The notes under the pieces were generated by a model. It had not been told where the DNA came from. It searched no databases and saw nothing but the letters and a program-made list of their open reading frames with translations. The position numbers and the translations under genes were made by a program. Shown in pieces: positions 25,243 to 33,316 of a stretch of DNA of 64,000 nucleotides (position 1 is the first letter of the stretch; every line of letters starts with the position of its first letter). The DNA comes from MGBC124762 sp048201935 (lineage in GTDB: Bacteria; Bacillota; Clostridia; Oscillospirales; Oscillospiraceae), in contig DBFBGR010000022.1 of NCBI GenBank assembly GCA_048201935.1, positions 1-64,000 on the forward strand, written 5' to 3'.

Positions 25243-26268
25243 AGGGCCAGTTGGGCGGCGGTGCCGCTCAACTGGCCCTTTTCCTATGGCTCGGCCAGCC
25301 GCTGGGTCTGCTTTCCCCCGCGGCTGGCCGTCCCGGTCTGGGAGCGGTTGTCCCGCTCTGGCGGGCCACCGTTGGACTGCCCCCCAGCCCGGAGGCCCCA
25401 CAAAAATGCACAGCGTTTTTGTGGATTTTTCGTTTTGCCGCTTCGCATCCAACGGCGTCTTTGCGCCGTTGGCCTTGGATGCGAAACGAAAATCCAGGCC
25501 CCGTGTATTGCGGGTTTTCGGGCCGTTTGGATTTTTTGGATAAAAAATCCAAGAAAATTGGCCCCAGAACAGCAGATTGGATTTCCCGCTAACGCCCCAA
25601 TACACAGCCCGCCAATTTTTCCACCGGCGTCTTTGCGCCGGAACACTGGGAAAAAATCGCGCGAGTAGGCCCTTGCGACGCAAGGGTTTCAAAGCCGCCA
25701 GGAAAAGTAGGAAAATTTTTCCCACTTTTCCAGCGGCTTTTTACGGCTCGGGAAAATCCCAGAGCCAAGCCGCCGCAAGCACTTCGGCTTCATTTTTCCC
25801 TTCGGGACAAAAAACAGCCGAAAATGGGGGGAAGAGCATAAGGCCAGCTGACGCCACCCCCCTCTAACGAGGGGGATGGCGCCCGGCATAGCCGGGAGCT
25901 GTTGGCCTGTTACGGCGTGCCACTGGCACGCCGTAACAGGCCAACCCCTGCGCCCCCTACGGGGGCTTGGGGGCCTTACTGCGCTCCGGGAACGTGCCAC
26001 TGGCACGTCCCCTACGCTTGCCCTCACCACCGCCGTCAAGGACGGCGAACGGCCACCCCTGCGGGGTGGCCGTTGTTGTTGGCTCGGGTGCTCTGCGGCG
26101 GCTACGCCGCCCCGTTGAGAGGGCGGGCCGCTCTCCGAGCGGCGGGCGAAGTGCTGACGCTCTTGCCAAAGAGCGAAAAACCCCTTGCAATTTGCGCCGC
26201 AAGGGGGTACAATAAAATCGCCGAGAAGATGAAGGCAGGCCCCAGGGTGTTGGTAGCACCCTGAGGCC
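25243..26268. repeat. Array of about 20 short-loop hairpins, noncoding
   Basis: This 1 kb stretch has no credible gene. It is packed with different perfect or near-perfect inverted repeats, most with 3-base loops. Examples: 25243-25279 (17-bp stem, loop GGT, then TTTT: also a terminator for the upstream gene), 25292-25330, 25398-25424, 25442-25485 with an outer stem to 25496, 25527-25552, 25670-25686, 25691-25740, 25855-25878, 25882-25896, 25901-25945 (21-bp perfect stem, loop ACT), 25952-25966, 25993-26007, 26031-26047, 26048-26074 (12-bp stem, loop TGC), 26097-26111, 26127-26143, 26157-26174, 26181-26206 and 26238-26268. Between 26269 and 26574 only the leader of the next gene is seen. Confidence 0.8.
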
Positions 26269-26574
26269 CTATGCAGGAGAGCTAACCTCCCACACAGCAT
26301 TAAAAATGCACCCAGTTCATTATAACCATTTCTCCCCGACATTTCAAGGGCGGAATGCGTGTTGTGAGTTTGTGTGTTTGAGCGGTGTAGGGGTATACCC
26401 TGCGCCGCTTTCATTTTCTCGGCGGGGGAAGCCCTTGGGAGCGGGACATTTGCCCCGCCCCCTTGGGCCGAACTTGCCGAGGAAAATTTCAAAAATTTTT
26501 GCCCAACGTAAAACCGAGGGCGGATTTCCCGGCACTATACCTTGTCCCACAAAAGCGTATAGGAGGTAATACAC

Positions 26575-27579
26575 ATGAAGAAAATCATTTCCATGTTCCT
26601 CGCCGTGTCCCTCGTCCTGGGCGCCATGGCAATCCCCGTGTCCGCCGCCGAGGCGGAGACCGGCACCACCCCCGCCTTCGCCGACGTCGACCCCGACGCC
26701 TGGTACGCCGAGGCGGTCAACACCCTGGCCACAAACGGCATCGTCAAGGGAGGTCCCGACGGCCTGTTCCACCCCGACGACCCCGTGACCTTCGCCGAGC
26801 TGTACACGATGTTCTACCGGCTCTATGGCGCCGAGACGTTCATGAACGAGACCTACGGTAGCCTCGAGGCCTATTGCGAACAGGAAAACACCACCCGCAT
26901 CATCGGTGGCTCCCGCGGTTACGGCGACCGTTGCATCTGGATATACAAAGACGGTAAGCCCTACCATTGGGCGGCCTACGCCTGGATGTTCACGTTCGAC
27001 CGAGAAATAGGCACCCCCCTCTATATGGACAACATGTGCGAGCCCGAGGACATCGACCTCCCCGTGCCCCGTGCCGCCGCCATCGCCAGCATCTACCGCC
27101 TGATGACGGCCATGAACAACGAGTGCCCCGACTACTACCATGACCTCACGCCCGTGCACGACTATACGCCCGACGACATCCCCGACTGGGAGGACGTGCT
27201 CGGCGACCACGAAAACCACCCCAGATGCAAGTACGGCGTCCTGTACCTCGACGGCAACCTGAACTTCGGCTACAAGGACTGGCTGTACGAGGTCCGCGCC
27301 ATTGACGAGGTGGACTACGCGATGGGCCAGGGTGTAGGCCGCACCGACTACGACTACGCGGTCGTGGCCTTCCGCAACCCCCTGCTCAGGCCCCTTATTA
27401 CGGTCGACCAGGACCAGGTGCTCGCCGCCTATAACGTCGGACTCACCGACGGCGTGGACGCGAACCATACGTGCAACCCCAACGGCAAGGTCACCCGCGC
27501 CGAGATTTGTGCCATGCTGTACCGTGCCGGCATGACCCGCGAGTTCACGGCGGAGTGGTTCCTGGACTGGCAAAGATGA
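26575..27579 (+). CDS. Exported SLH-like protein carried by the element
   Basis: This 334-residue protein has a signal peptide (cleavage after PVSAA, about residue 24). An S-layer-homology repeat follows at about 34-77 (FADVDPDAWYAEAVNTLATNG), and a weaker SLH-like segment lies near the C terminus (about 285-322, GKVTRAEICAMLYRAG). The middle 200 residues are rich in Tyr, Asp and Trp and are not recognised. SLH repeats bind cell-wall polymers, so it should sit on the cell surface. AGGAGG precedes the ATG. Its place inside a mobile element suggests a cargo gene. The number of true SLH repeats is uncertain. Confidence 0.8.
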   Translation: MKKIISMFLAVSLVLGAMAIPVSAAEAETGTTPAFADVDPDAWYAEAVNTLATNGIVKGGPDGLFHPDDPVTFAELYTMFYRLYGAETFMNETYGSLEAYCEQENTTRIIGGSRGYGDRCIWIYKDGKPYHWAAYAWMFTFDREIGTPLYMDNMCEPEDIDLPVPRAAAIASIYRLMTAMNNECPDYYHDLTPVHDYTPDDIPDWEDVLGDHENHPRCKYGVLYLDGNLNFGYKDWLYEVRAIDEVDYAMGQGVGRTDYDYAVVAFRNPLLRPLITVDQDQVLAAYNVGLTDGVDANHTCNPNGKVTRAEICAMLYRAGMTREFTAEWFLDWQR

Positions 27580-27809
27580 AAACGACCCTTCCCCCTTCCG
27601 TCCACCGTGGCGGGAGGGGGATTTTGATAGTACGGCGAGGGCCGAAGGCCCGAAGGCGGACTATCCCGCAGGGCGAAGCCCGAGGAAGATAGGACATCGA
27701 GCGAAGCGAAGATGGACTATCCCCGGTGTTCGTGGCGATCTATCGCCACGGGGTCGGGGCTGGACTTCCGAACGGGAAGGACTTTATATCTTGAAAGGAG
27801 TACATACCC
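27580..27809. other. Hairpin-rich spacer inside the element
   Basis: No gene is seen in these 230 bases. Hairpins include a CCCCCT/AGGGGG pair after the SLH-like gene (probable terminator, followed by ATTTT), GGGCC-GAA-GGCCC, and CGTGGCGAT-CT-ATCGCCACG at 27731-27750. AAAGGAG just before 27810 is the ribosome site of the next gene. Confidence 0.6.
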
Positions 27810-28658
27810 ATGAAAGACCCCATTTATAAAGACCCCCGCTATATCGTGAAGGTCACGGACAGGGGGAGCGGCGAGAGCGTCTACCTCAAATTCCCCCACC
27901 TTCTGCCCCCGGTGGCCCTGGAAAATCTGGAGAAGCGGCTGGCGGGTATCGCCAGGAGCAACCCGGAGTTTACCCCGGCCCAGGTAGCCGCCCACGCCGC
28001 CGACCAGCTCAACCAGCAAGCCCGCTATGCGGCCTACCAGACGGAGAAGCCCATCCGGGCCACGGAGACCCCCTGGGATTACGAGGTGGCCTACGGCGAG
28101 GCCAAGGCCGAGGGGGAGAAGCCCCGCTCCCAGCGGTTTACCTTCCATGTGCGCTGTCTGGCGGATTGCGTCACCGAGGTCACCTTCCCCCAGGGCGGCG
28201 AAACGGTGGAGACCGCCACCGCCTATGCCAAAAAGCACCTGGGCGAGTTTGACCGCTTCGCCAATCCCCGCATTATCAAGGCGTGCGAGGTGGTGGAGGG
28301 GAGCGGCTGTCTGGCGGAGGACTGCCCGCCGCTGGCCCAGGTGGTTTGTGTAGACGGCAGCTTCACCGCCAGCACCGAGACGGCCAAGTGCGTCAAGTTC
28401 TCCCGCCCTCTCACCGAGGACGAGGCCGCCTTCTTCCGTGTCTGTCTGAAAGAGGGCTCCCCCGGTGGCCCCGGCTATGACAACACCCAAGTGGTGGACT
28501 TCGCCGTGAAGCTCTTTAACGGCCTGTCGGAAAAGCAGGGCTGGGACGTGACCGCCGAAATGCTCGACCACATGGAGCCGTGGCACCGCATGATAGACTA
28601 CGACGTTTACAAGTACGGCCCCGGCCCCTCCTATTGCCGCCTATGTGGGGAGGACTGA
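27810..28658 (+). CDS. Unknown protein carried by the element, 282 residues
   Basis: I do not recognise a family. The protein is soluble, acidic and has no signal peptide. It carries a helical region with an AAHAADQLNQQARYAAYQ stretch and a C-terminal CRLCGED that could be half of a metal site. Other cysteines (RCLADCVTEV; ACEVVEGSGCLAEDC) are spread along it. AAAGGAG lies upstream with good spacing. The next gene overlaps its end by 16 bases, so they form an operon. Similar unknowns are typical of accessory genes of clostridial conjugative elements, which fits the setting but not a function. Confidence 0.7.
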   Translation: MKDPIYKDPRYIVKVTDRGSGESVYLKFPHLLPPVALENLEKRLAGIARSNPEFTPAQVAAHAADQLNQQARYAAYQTEKPIRATETPWDYEVAYGEAKAEGEKPRSQRFTFHVRCLADCVTEVTFPQGGETVETATAYAKKHLGEFDRFANPRIIKACEVVEGSGCLAEDCPPLAQVVCVDGSFTASTETAKCVKFSRPLTEDEAAFFRVCLKEGSPGGPGYDNTQVVDFAVKLFNGLSEKQGWDVTAEMLDHMEPWHRMIDYDVYKYGPGPSYCRLCGED

Positions 28659-28903
28659 CCGAGGACAAGGTGGTGGTACGGGTGGAGGACGAGGACACGG
28701 GAGAAATCTTTCACCTGGCCTATACGGACGTTTTCACCCGTGAGCAATCCGACGTGTATAACCGTATCACCGCCCGAGTACACGAGAGCGGAGAAACAGA
28801 CCTTCGCCGCAGATTGAGCCAGGAGGTGGACGGCTTCAATGCGGAAGCGGAACGCCGGGGCTGGACGGTGCGGATGGAGTTTTGGGAGAGGCCCTGGAAA
28901 TAG
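28643..28903 (+). CDS. Unknown small protein in the element, 86 residues
   Basis: This 86-residue acidic protein has no recognised domain. It overlaps the preceding gene by 16 bases in another frame. The best start is the ATG at 28643, but no clear SD lies upstream, so translation may rely on coupling; a later start is possible. The body from LTEDKVVVRVEDEDTGE to the C-terminal MEFWERPWK has normal codon use for the element. Role unknown. Confidence 0.55.
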   Translation: MWGGLTEDKVVVRVEDEDTGEIFHLAYTDVFTREQSDVYNRITARVHESGETDLRRRLSQEVDGFNAEAERRGWTVRMEFWERPWK

Positions 28904-29088
28904 GCTTTGTGCATGATTTATACTTTTACAAAACTTCTGGTTTCTGTGAAGGTTTTGCAGACCAGAGGCCAAAAGAGGGTTTCAAGGTGGCCTAAATAAT
29001 CGGGTTTTCTCCGAAAATATCAGCGTTTTCCCATCTTCCCATCCCGCCCTCCCTGTGGTAGACTGGCCCCACAAGGAGGGAAACGCCT

Positions 29089-29313
29089 ATGCTTTCCAAC
29101 GTCTGTCACGGCGGCGTCACCCTGCGCTGGGACGGGCCGACGGCCCAATTCCTGGCCCAGCTCCACCAGACCGTGGCCGTCTACAATCCCTTTCCCACCC
29201 TGCGGCGGGAGCGGGGCGGCACGGAGTACATCGTCACCGGGCGATATTCTCCCACGGCCAGAGAGACCGCCACCGCCAAGCTAAAGCGGCTCATGCTGAA
29301 CGCCCACGCCTGA
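29089..29313 (+). CDS. Unknown small protein upstream of the recombinase, 74 residues
   Basis: AAGGAGGG lies eight bases before the ATG, which supports real translation. The 74-residue product is basic and has no recognised domain. Small basic proteins just upstream of a serine recombinase can be accessory or excision factors, but nothing in the sequence shows this. The 185 bases before it hold no gene, only an AT-rich stretch that may contain the promoter. Confidence 0.55.
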   Translation: MLSNVCHGGVTLRWDGPTAQFLAQLHQTVAVYNPFPTLRRERGGTEYIVTGRYSPTARETATAKLKRLMLNAHA

Positions 29314-29411
29314 CAACTTCACATTCCCGATTTCCGCTATCTTAGCCGGGTTACACGCAAGCGACGCCTTGTGTGTGACCCGGCTTTTCTAAAGAAAGGA
29401 GGGTTGCCCCT

Positions 29412-31108
29412 ACGCTCCGATATGAACCCCTGCGGGGTGAGTATATCCCCTGCGGCCCACCCCAGCCGGGAGAGCAGATAGAGATACTATATGGCCGTCT
29501 CTCCCAAGAGGACGCCAACGAGGGCGACAGCGGGAGTATTCTCAACCAGCGGGATTTCCTCTTCAAGTACGCCCAGGAGCACGGCTTCAAAAATCCCCGC
29601 TTCATCTTTGACGACGGCTATTCCGGGACGAACTTTGAACGCCCCGGCTTCCAAGAGATGATGGGATATATCGAAGCCGGGATCGTCACCACCGTTATCG
29701 TCAAAGACCACTCCCGTCTGGGCCGCAACCGCCTTGTGGTGGGTGCGCTCATGGAGCGGTTTACCGAGGACTACGGCGTGAGGTATATCGCCGTCACCGA
29801 CGGCATAGACAGCCAGCGGGGGCTGGACGACATGGTGGCGGTGCGGGAGCTCTTTAACGAGTTTTACCCCCGTGACACGTCCAAGAAAATTCGGGCCGTG
29901 TTCAAGAACAAGGGGGAGAGCGGCCAGCGGCTTTGTACTACTGTGCCATACGGCTATGTTGGAGACAAGTACAAGTGGGAAATCGACCCGGAGGCCGCCG
30001 CCGTGGTCAAGGAGATTTTTGACCTTGCCATTTCCGGCCTCGGCCTATGCAGATTGCCAAACGGCTTACCGCCGAGGGACACCTGACCCCCACCGCCTAC
30101 CGACTGTCCAAGGGACAGAAGGTTTGCAACCCACCGCCCGCCGACCCTACCAAGTGGGAAAGCTCCACGGTGGCCCATATCCTGGAACACATGGAGTACA
30201 CGGGCTGTACGGTGAACTTCAAGACCCGGAAGAAGTCCTACAAGAGCAAAAAGGTGCTTCAACTGCCCAAGTCGGAGTGGCGTATCTTCCCCGACACCCA
30301 CCCGGCCATTATCGACCAGGAACAGTTTGACCGGGTACAGGAGCTTCGCCAGCACCGCCGCCGTCCCACCAAGACCGGGCGGCAGGGCCTTTTCTCCGCT
30401 GTGGCCTTCTGCGCCGACTGCGGGGCAAGGCTCTACTTCGCCGCCTGTAAGTCCTTTGAGCGGCGGCAGGAGCATTACAGGTGTGCCAACTACAAGAGCA
30501 ACACCGGGAGCTGTACGGCCCACTTCATCCGGGAGGACGTATTGCGGGAGCTTGTGACCGACCATCTGCGCCAGACCCTGGCCTTTGCCCGTGACCATGA
30601 GGCGGCCTTTCTGCAAGCCGTCACCGACAAGGACGCCGCCCAGCGCAAGAGGGCGCAAGCCGCCATGCACCAGGAGTTAAAGCAGGGCCAGCGGCGCATA
30701 GCCGAGCTGGACGCCCTCTTTCAGCGTATCTACGAGGACATGGTGGCGGGCAAGCTGACCGAGGAACGCTTCAACAAGCTGTCCAGCGGCTACGAGGCCG
30801 AGCAAGCCGCCCTTGCCCCCAAGGTGGAGGAACTGGCCGCACGTCTGGAACAGGACGAGGAACGGGCCGACGGTGCGGAGCGGTTCTTGAAGCTGGTACG
30901 GCGATACACGGAGGTCACGGAGCTGACCCCGGAAATCGTCAATGAATTTATCTCCCGCATTGAGGTACACGCCCCGGACAAGTCCAGCGGCCACCGACAG
31001 CAGAGGGTAGACATCTTCTACAACTACATCGGACGCTTTGACCCGCCCAAGGCGGACAAGACGGCCATTCCCACCTTCCACACCGACACGCTCCACATTG
31101 TGGCCTGA
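29412..31108 (+). pseudogene. Large serine recombinase, frameshifted and without a normal start codon
   Basis: The two frames together encode a TnpX/Tn4451-type large serine recombinase. The N-terminal catalytic part reads YGRLSQEDANEGDSGSILNQ (Ser in GDSGS, after the YGRLS strand) and FDDGYSGTNFERPGF. Then come a recombinase domain, a zinc ribbon (CADCGARLYF with CANYKSNTGSC) and a coiled coil. Frame 1 stops at 30086; frame 2 is open from 30047, and one missing base near 30045 joins ISGLG to QIAKRL. No ATG, GTG or TTG exists in frame between the stop at 29376 and the catalytic serine region; an ACG at 29412 sits nine bases after AAAGGAGG. The gene is probably inactive. Confidence 0.88.
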
Positions 31109-31117
31109 CATACCAAC

Positions 31118-31156
31118 GCCCAGCCTGAAAGGACTTTCCTTCCGGGCTGGGCTTTT
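31118..31156 (+). terminator. Terminator after the recombinase gene
   Basis: GCCCAGCC (31118-31125) pairs with GGCTGGGC (31145-31152), with an inner AAGG/CCTT pair, and TTTTC follows. Confidence 0.8.
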
Positions 31157-31321
31157 CTTTGCCGCCCTTCTGTCTACGGACAGCGGGACGGCATATTTTT
31201 TGCTCCTAAGAGTGGGTATCTACTTGCCCTCCCGGTGGGTGGCCCGCCACGGTAGGGCGGCTGGGTGGGGGCTGGAAGGTGGGAGAAAGGCGGGGAACAA
31301 GGAAGGTACGCTCCATGCAAA

Positions 31322-31485
31322 ACCACCCCCGGACGCCGGGGGAGCGTTCCGGGGGTGGTGCTTCTCATGTGGGAGATACAGACCCAGCGGCGAGGGCCGG
31401 GGCGGTATTGCGTCGCTCTCATGCCTGCGGGCATGGGTAAGGGCTGGCCCAGGGCAGAAGAAAGCCGGGGCAAACGCCCCGGCTT
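31322..31485. repeat. Hairpin-rich right end of the element
   Basis: No gene lies between the recombinase terminator and the right junction. Hairpins are seen at 31322-31359 (11-bp arms ACCACCCCCGG and complement), 31420-31435 (CATGCC-TGCG-GGCATG) and 31462-31485 (AAGCCGGGGC-AAAC-GCCCCGGCTT). They resemble in style those of the left-end array. Confidence 0.7.
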
Positions 31486-31500
31486 CCTCCCGCCCCGCCG

Positions 31501-31540
31501 TGTGTCTTTATCAGCACTCGGCGGTTGGACGCCGCTTTTT
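31501..31540. repeat. Right junction of element: attR half-site plus split terminator arm
   Basis: TGTGTCTTTATCAGCACTCG begins at 31501 and, with the next three bases, is the imperfect inverted copy of the left element end. GT follows at 31524-31525, then TGGACGCCGCTTTTT (31526-31540), the second arm of the ancestral terminator. The metallophosphoesterase stop codon is two bases further on. Confidence 0.85.
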
Positions 31541-31541
31541 G

Positions 31542-32747
31542 TTAGCCCTGGAAGCGCAGGTGGATGACGCTGATGTCGGGGACAGTTCCCACGCGCATAT
31601 TGGGCCCGTAGAGCCCCACCCCGGCGGTGACCACGCTGTGCATGCCGTCTTTGTAGAGATACCCGCAGTCGTTTTCCCACATCCAGTTCACCGCGATGGT
31701 CAGGGGGAAGAGCTGGCCATCGTGGGTGTGGCCCGACAGGTCCAGGTCCACCCCGGCCCTCGCCAGCTCGCCCAGCTCATAGGGCTCGTGGTCCAGGACG
31801 ATGATGGGCTTGGTCTTGTCCAGGCCGGCGGTGAGCTCCGCCGGGGTCTTGCGCTGGACCACGCCCCGGCCAGGGTGGCGGAAGTCGGGCCGGCCATAGA
31901 GGTAGAAGCTGTTTTCAATGAGTGCCGCCTCGTCTCGTAGCAGCGTCACCCCTGCCCGCTCCAAAAACACGTCCATCCGGGGGTCGCTGGCCTTGGGCTC
32001 CGCGGGCGCGGCGGCAAAGCCGCCCACCACGATCTCCTTCACGTCGTGGTTGCCGTAGCAGGCGTAGAGGCCGTATTTGCTCTCGATACGTTGGAACTCC
32101 GCCAGCAGCGCGTCGGGGTCCTCCAGGCGGTCGTAGTCGTTGTCAAAGATATCCCCGGCGAAGACCACCAGGTCCGGGTGCTGGGCGTTGATCTTGTCCA
32201 CCATCTGCCGGATTTGGCGCACGCCGATGTTGTAGCCCATGTGGAGGTCGGCGCACAGCACGATGTTCAGCTCCTGAAAGGCTCCGGCGGTCTTTTGTAT
32301 GGCCAGGTCGAAGTGCTTGACCCGGATGACCCGGGCGTTGAGGGTGCCACCGATGGTCACCGCGGCGATGATGGCGATGCACAGCGCTCCCGCAATGACA
32401 TGGGCCCTGCGGGTACGCAGACCGGCAGGCCCCCGGGGCAACCTCTCCAGGGCGATGACCGCCAGCCGCAGAAGGTCCGCCGCCAGCAGGGTCATCATGG
32501 CGTAAAGGCACATCCCGTACCAGAAGTTGCCCGCCCGGACATAGGCCGCCTTCAGCGCGCTGCCGCCGGGGAGAAAGGCGGAGACGATGACGGCGGTGGA
32601 GAAGAAGACGAACAGGGCGATGGCGGGCAAGCGGACCCGCTTTTTCCGGGTGTAGAGGTCCACGTTCTTCAGCCATGTCAGAAGTCGAAAGAGGAAATAT
32701 CCGTTGAGGGCCACATAGCCAAGGCCCATGGCGATCAAGACCAGCAT
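31542..32747 (-). CDS. Membrane-bound metallophosphoesterase (YkuE-like)
   Basis: The 401-residue protein has an N-terminal membrane region with about four helices (to about residue 135). A calcineurin-like phosphoesterase domain follows, with metal ligands Asp167 and His169 (CADLHMG), Asp199 (AGDIFDND), Asn233-His234-Asp235 (YGNHD), and GHTHDGQLFP. This is the YkuE/LpxH-like class that acts on lipid-linked or nucleotide phosphates at the membrane; the substrate is not known. Start 32747 gives a clean N-terminal helix. It is 28 bases downstream of the TlpA-like gene. Its terminator was split by the element. Confidence 0.9.
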   Translation of the reverse strand: MLVLIAMGLGYVALNGYFLFRLLTWLKNVDLYTRKKRVRLPAIALFVFFSTAVIVSAFLPGGSALKAAYVRAGNFWYGMCLYAMMTLLAADLLRLAVIALERLPRGPAGLRTRRAHVIAGALCIAIIAAVTIGGTLNARVIRVKHFDLAIQKTAGAFQELNIVLCADLHMGYNIGVRQIRQMVDKINAQHPDLVVFAGDIFDNDYDRLEDPDALLAEFQRIESKYGLYACYGNHDVKEIVVGGFAAAPAEPKASDPRMDVFLERAGVTLLRDEAALIENSFYLYGRPDFRHPGRGVVQRKTPAELTAGLDKTKPIIVLDHEPYELGELARAGVDLDLSGHTHDGQLFPLTIAVNWMWENDCGYLYKDGMHSVVTAGVGLYGPNMRVGTVPDISVIHLRFQG

Positions 32748-32775
32748 TCCTAGGTCCTTCCTTCCCGCAAGAGAT

Positions 32776-33300
32776 CTACCGTCCCAGATAGTCGGCCACG
32801 GCCTGTTGATAGCCCGACACGTTGGCCCCCACGATGGGCTCGCCGATGACATAGCCCTCGCTGTCCACCAAAAGGGTGGTGGGCACGAACTGGAATTGGA
32901 ACAAAAACTCCTCCAGCGACGCGTCGGCGGCCAGGTTCACAAAGTCCGCGCCGCTGTCCGCCAAAATGCCCTGGGCCTGGGCCAGGGTCTCGTCGTCCCC
33001 GGCGTAATAGTCGCAAACGATGCCGATGAGCTGAACGTCCTCGTCCATTTCCCGGGCCCAGTCCCCCAGCTCGGGCATCTCACCGATGCAGGGCGGACAG
33101 AAGGTGCCCCAGAGGTTCACCACCGTCACCTCCGCCTGGGAGAAGACCTCCTGGGTGACGGCGTTACCCTCTAAGTCCACGGTGGTAAAGTCGGGCACCC
33201 GCATTCCCTCGTCCTGGGCAGGGTCCTGCGCGTTTTGACCGCCGCAGCCGACCAGCAGAGCCAAACATAGCGCACAGCCTATCCATTTTGTCCATTTCAT
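32776..33300 (-). CDS. TlpA/ResA-like thioredoxin lipoprotein
   Basis: This 174-residue protein has a lipoprotein signal with lipobox LVGC (Cys19) and a thioredoxin fold whose active site is CPPC (Cys68-Cys71) in NLWGTFCPPC. The cis-proline region FVPTTLLVDSEG is present. It should be a thiol-disulfide oxidoreductase on the outer face of the membrane, reducing or repairing exported protein thiols. No CcdA-type electron donor lies beside it, so the reductant source is unknown. It lies 16 bases after the DUF975 gene stop and precedes the phosphoesterase gene, so the three are probably one operon. Confidence 0.92.
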   Translation of the reverse strand: MKWTKWIGCALCLALLVGCGGQNAQDPAQDEGMRVPDFTTVDLEGNAVTQEVFSQAEVTVVNLWGTFCPPCIGEMPELGDWAREMDEDVQLIGIVCDYYAGDDETLAQAQGILADSGADFVNLAADASLEEFLFQFQFVPTTLLVDSEGYVIGEPIVGANVSGYQQAVADYLGR

Positions 33301-33316
33301 CGTGTTTCTCTCCCTT

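Larger units (their letters stand above)
25199..31525. mobile_element. 6.3 kb serine-recombinase element inserted in a terminator loop
   Basis: The element lies between two 15-bp arms that together form a perfect bidirectional terminator for the convergent bile salt hydrolase and metallophosphoesterase genes. A GT dinucleotide is found at both junctions, as expected for the 2-bp crossover core of large serine recombinases. Removing 25201-31525 rebuilds arm-GT-arm exactly. The joined ends give a 23-bp imperfect dyad around GT, the form of an attP site. Content: hairpin-rich noncoding DNA, an SLH-like exported protein, three unknown small genes and a broken serine recombinase gene placed about 400 bases from the right end. 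Confidence 0.85.

Noticed and set aside
25243..26268. CRISPR array or REP-type repeat family
   Set aside because: The inverted repeats differ in sequence and spacing; there is no regular direct repeat and no cas gene in the window.
25150..26492. Open frames on both strands across the hairpin array
   Set aside because: They run through inverted repeats and terminators, have no ribosome sites or domains, and their amino acid makeup is erratic; the region is better explained as structured noncoding DNA.
26575..31108. Retron or diversity-generating retroelement in the accessory element
   Set aside because: No reverse transcriptase motif (such as YxDD in a suitable frame) or template/variable repeat pair was seen; the only enzyme gene is the serine recombinase.
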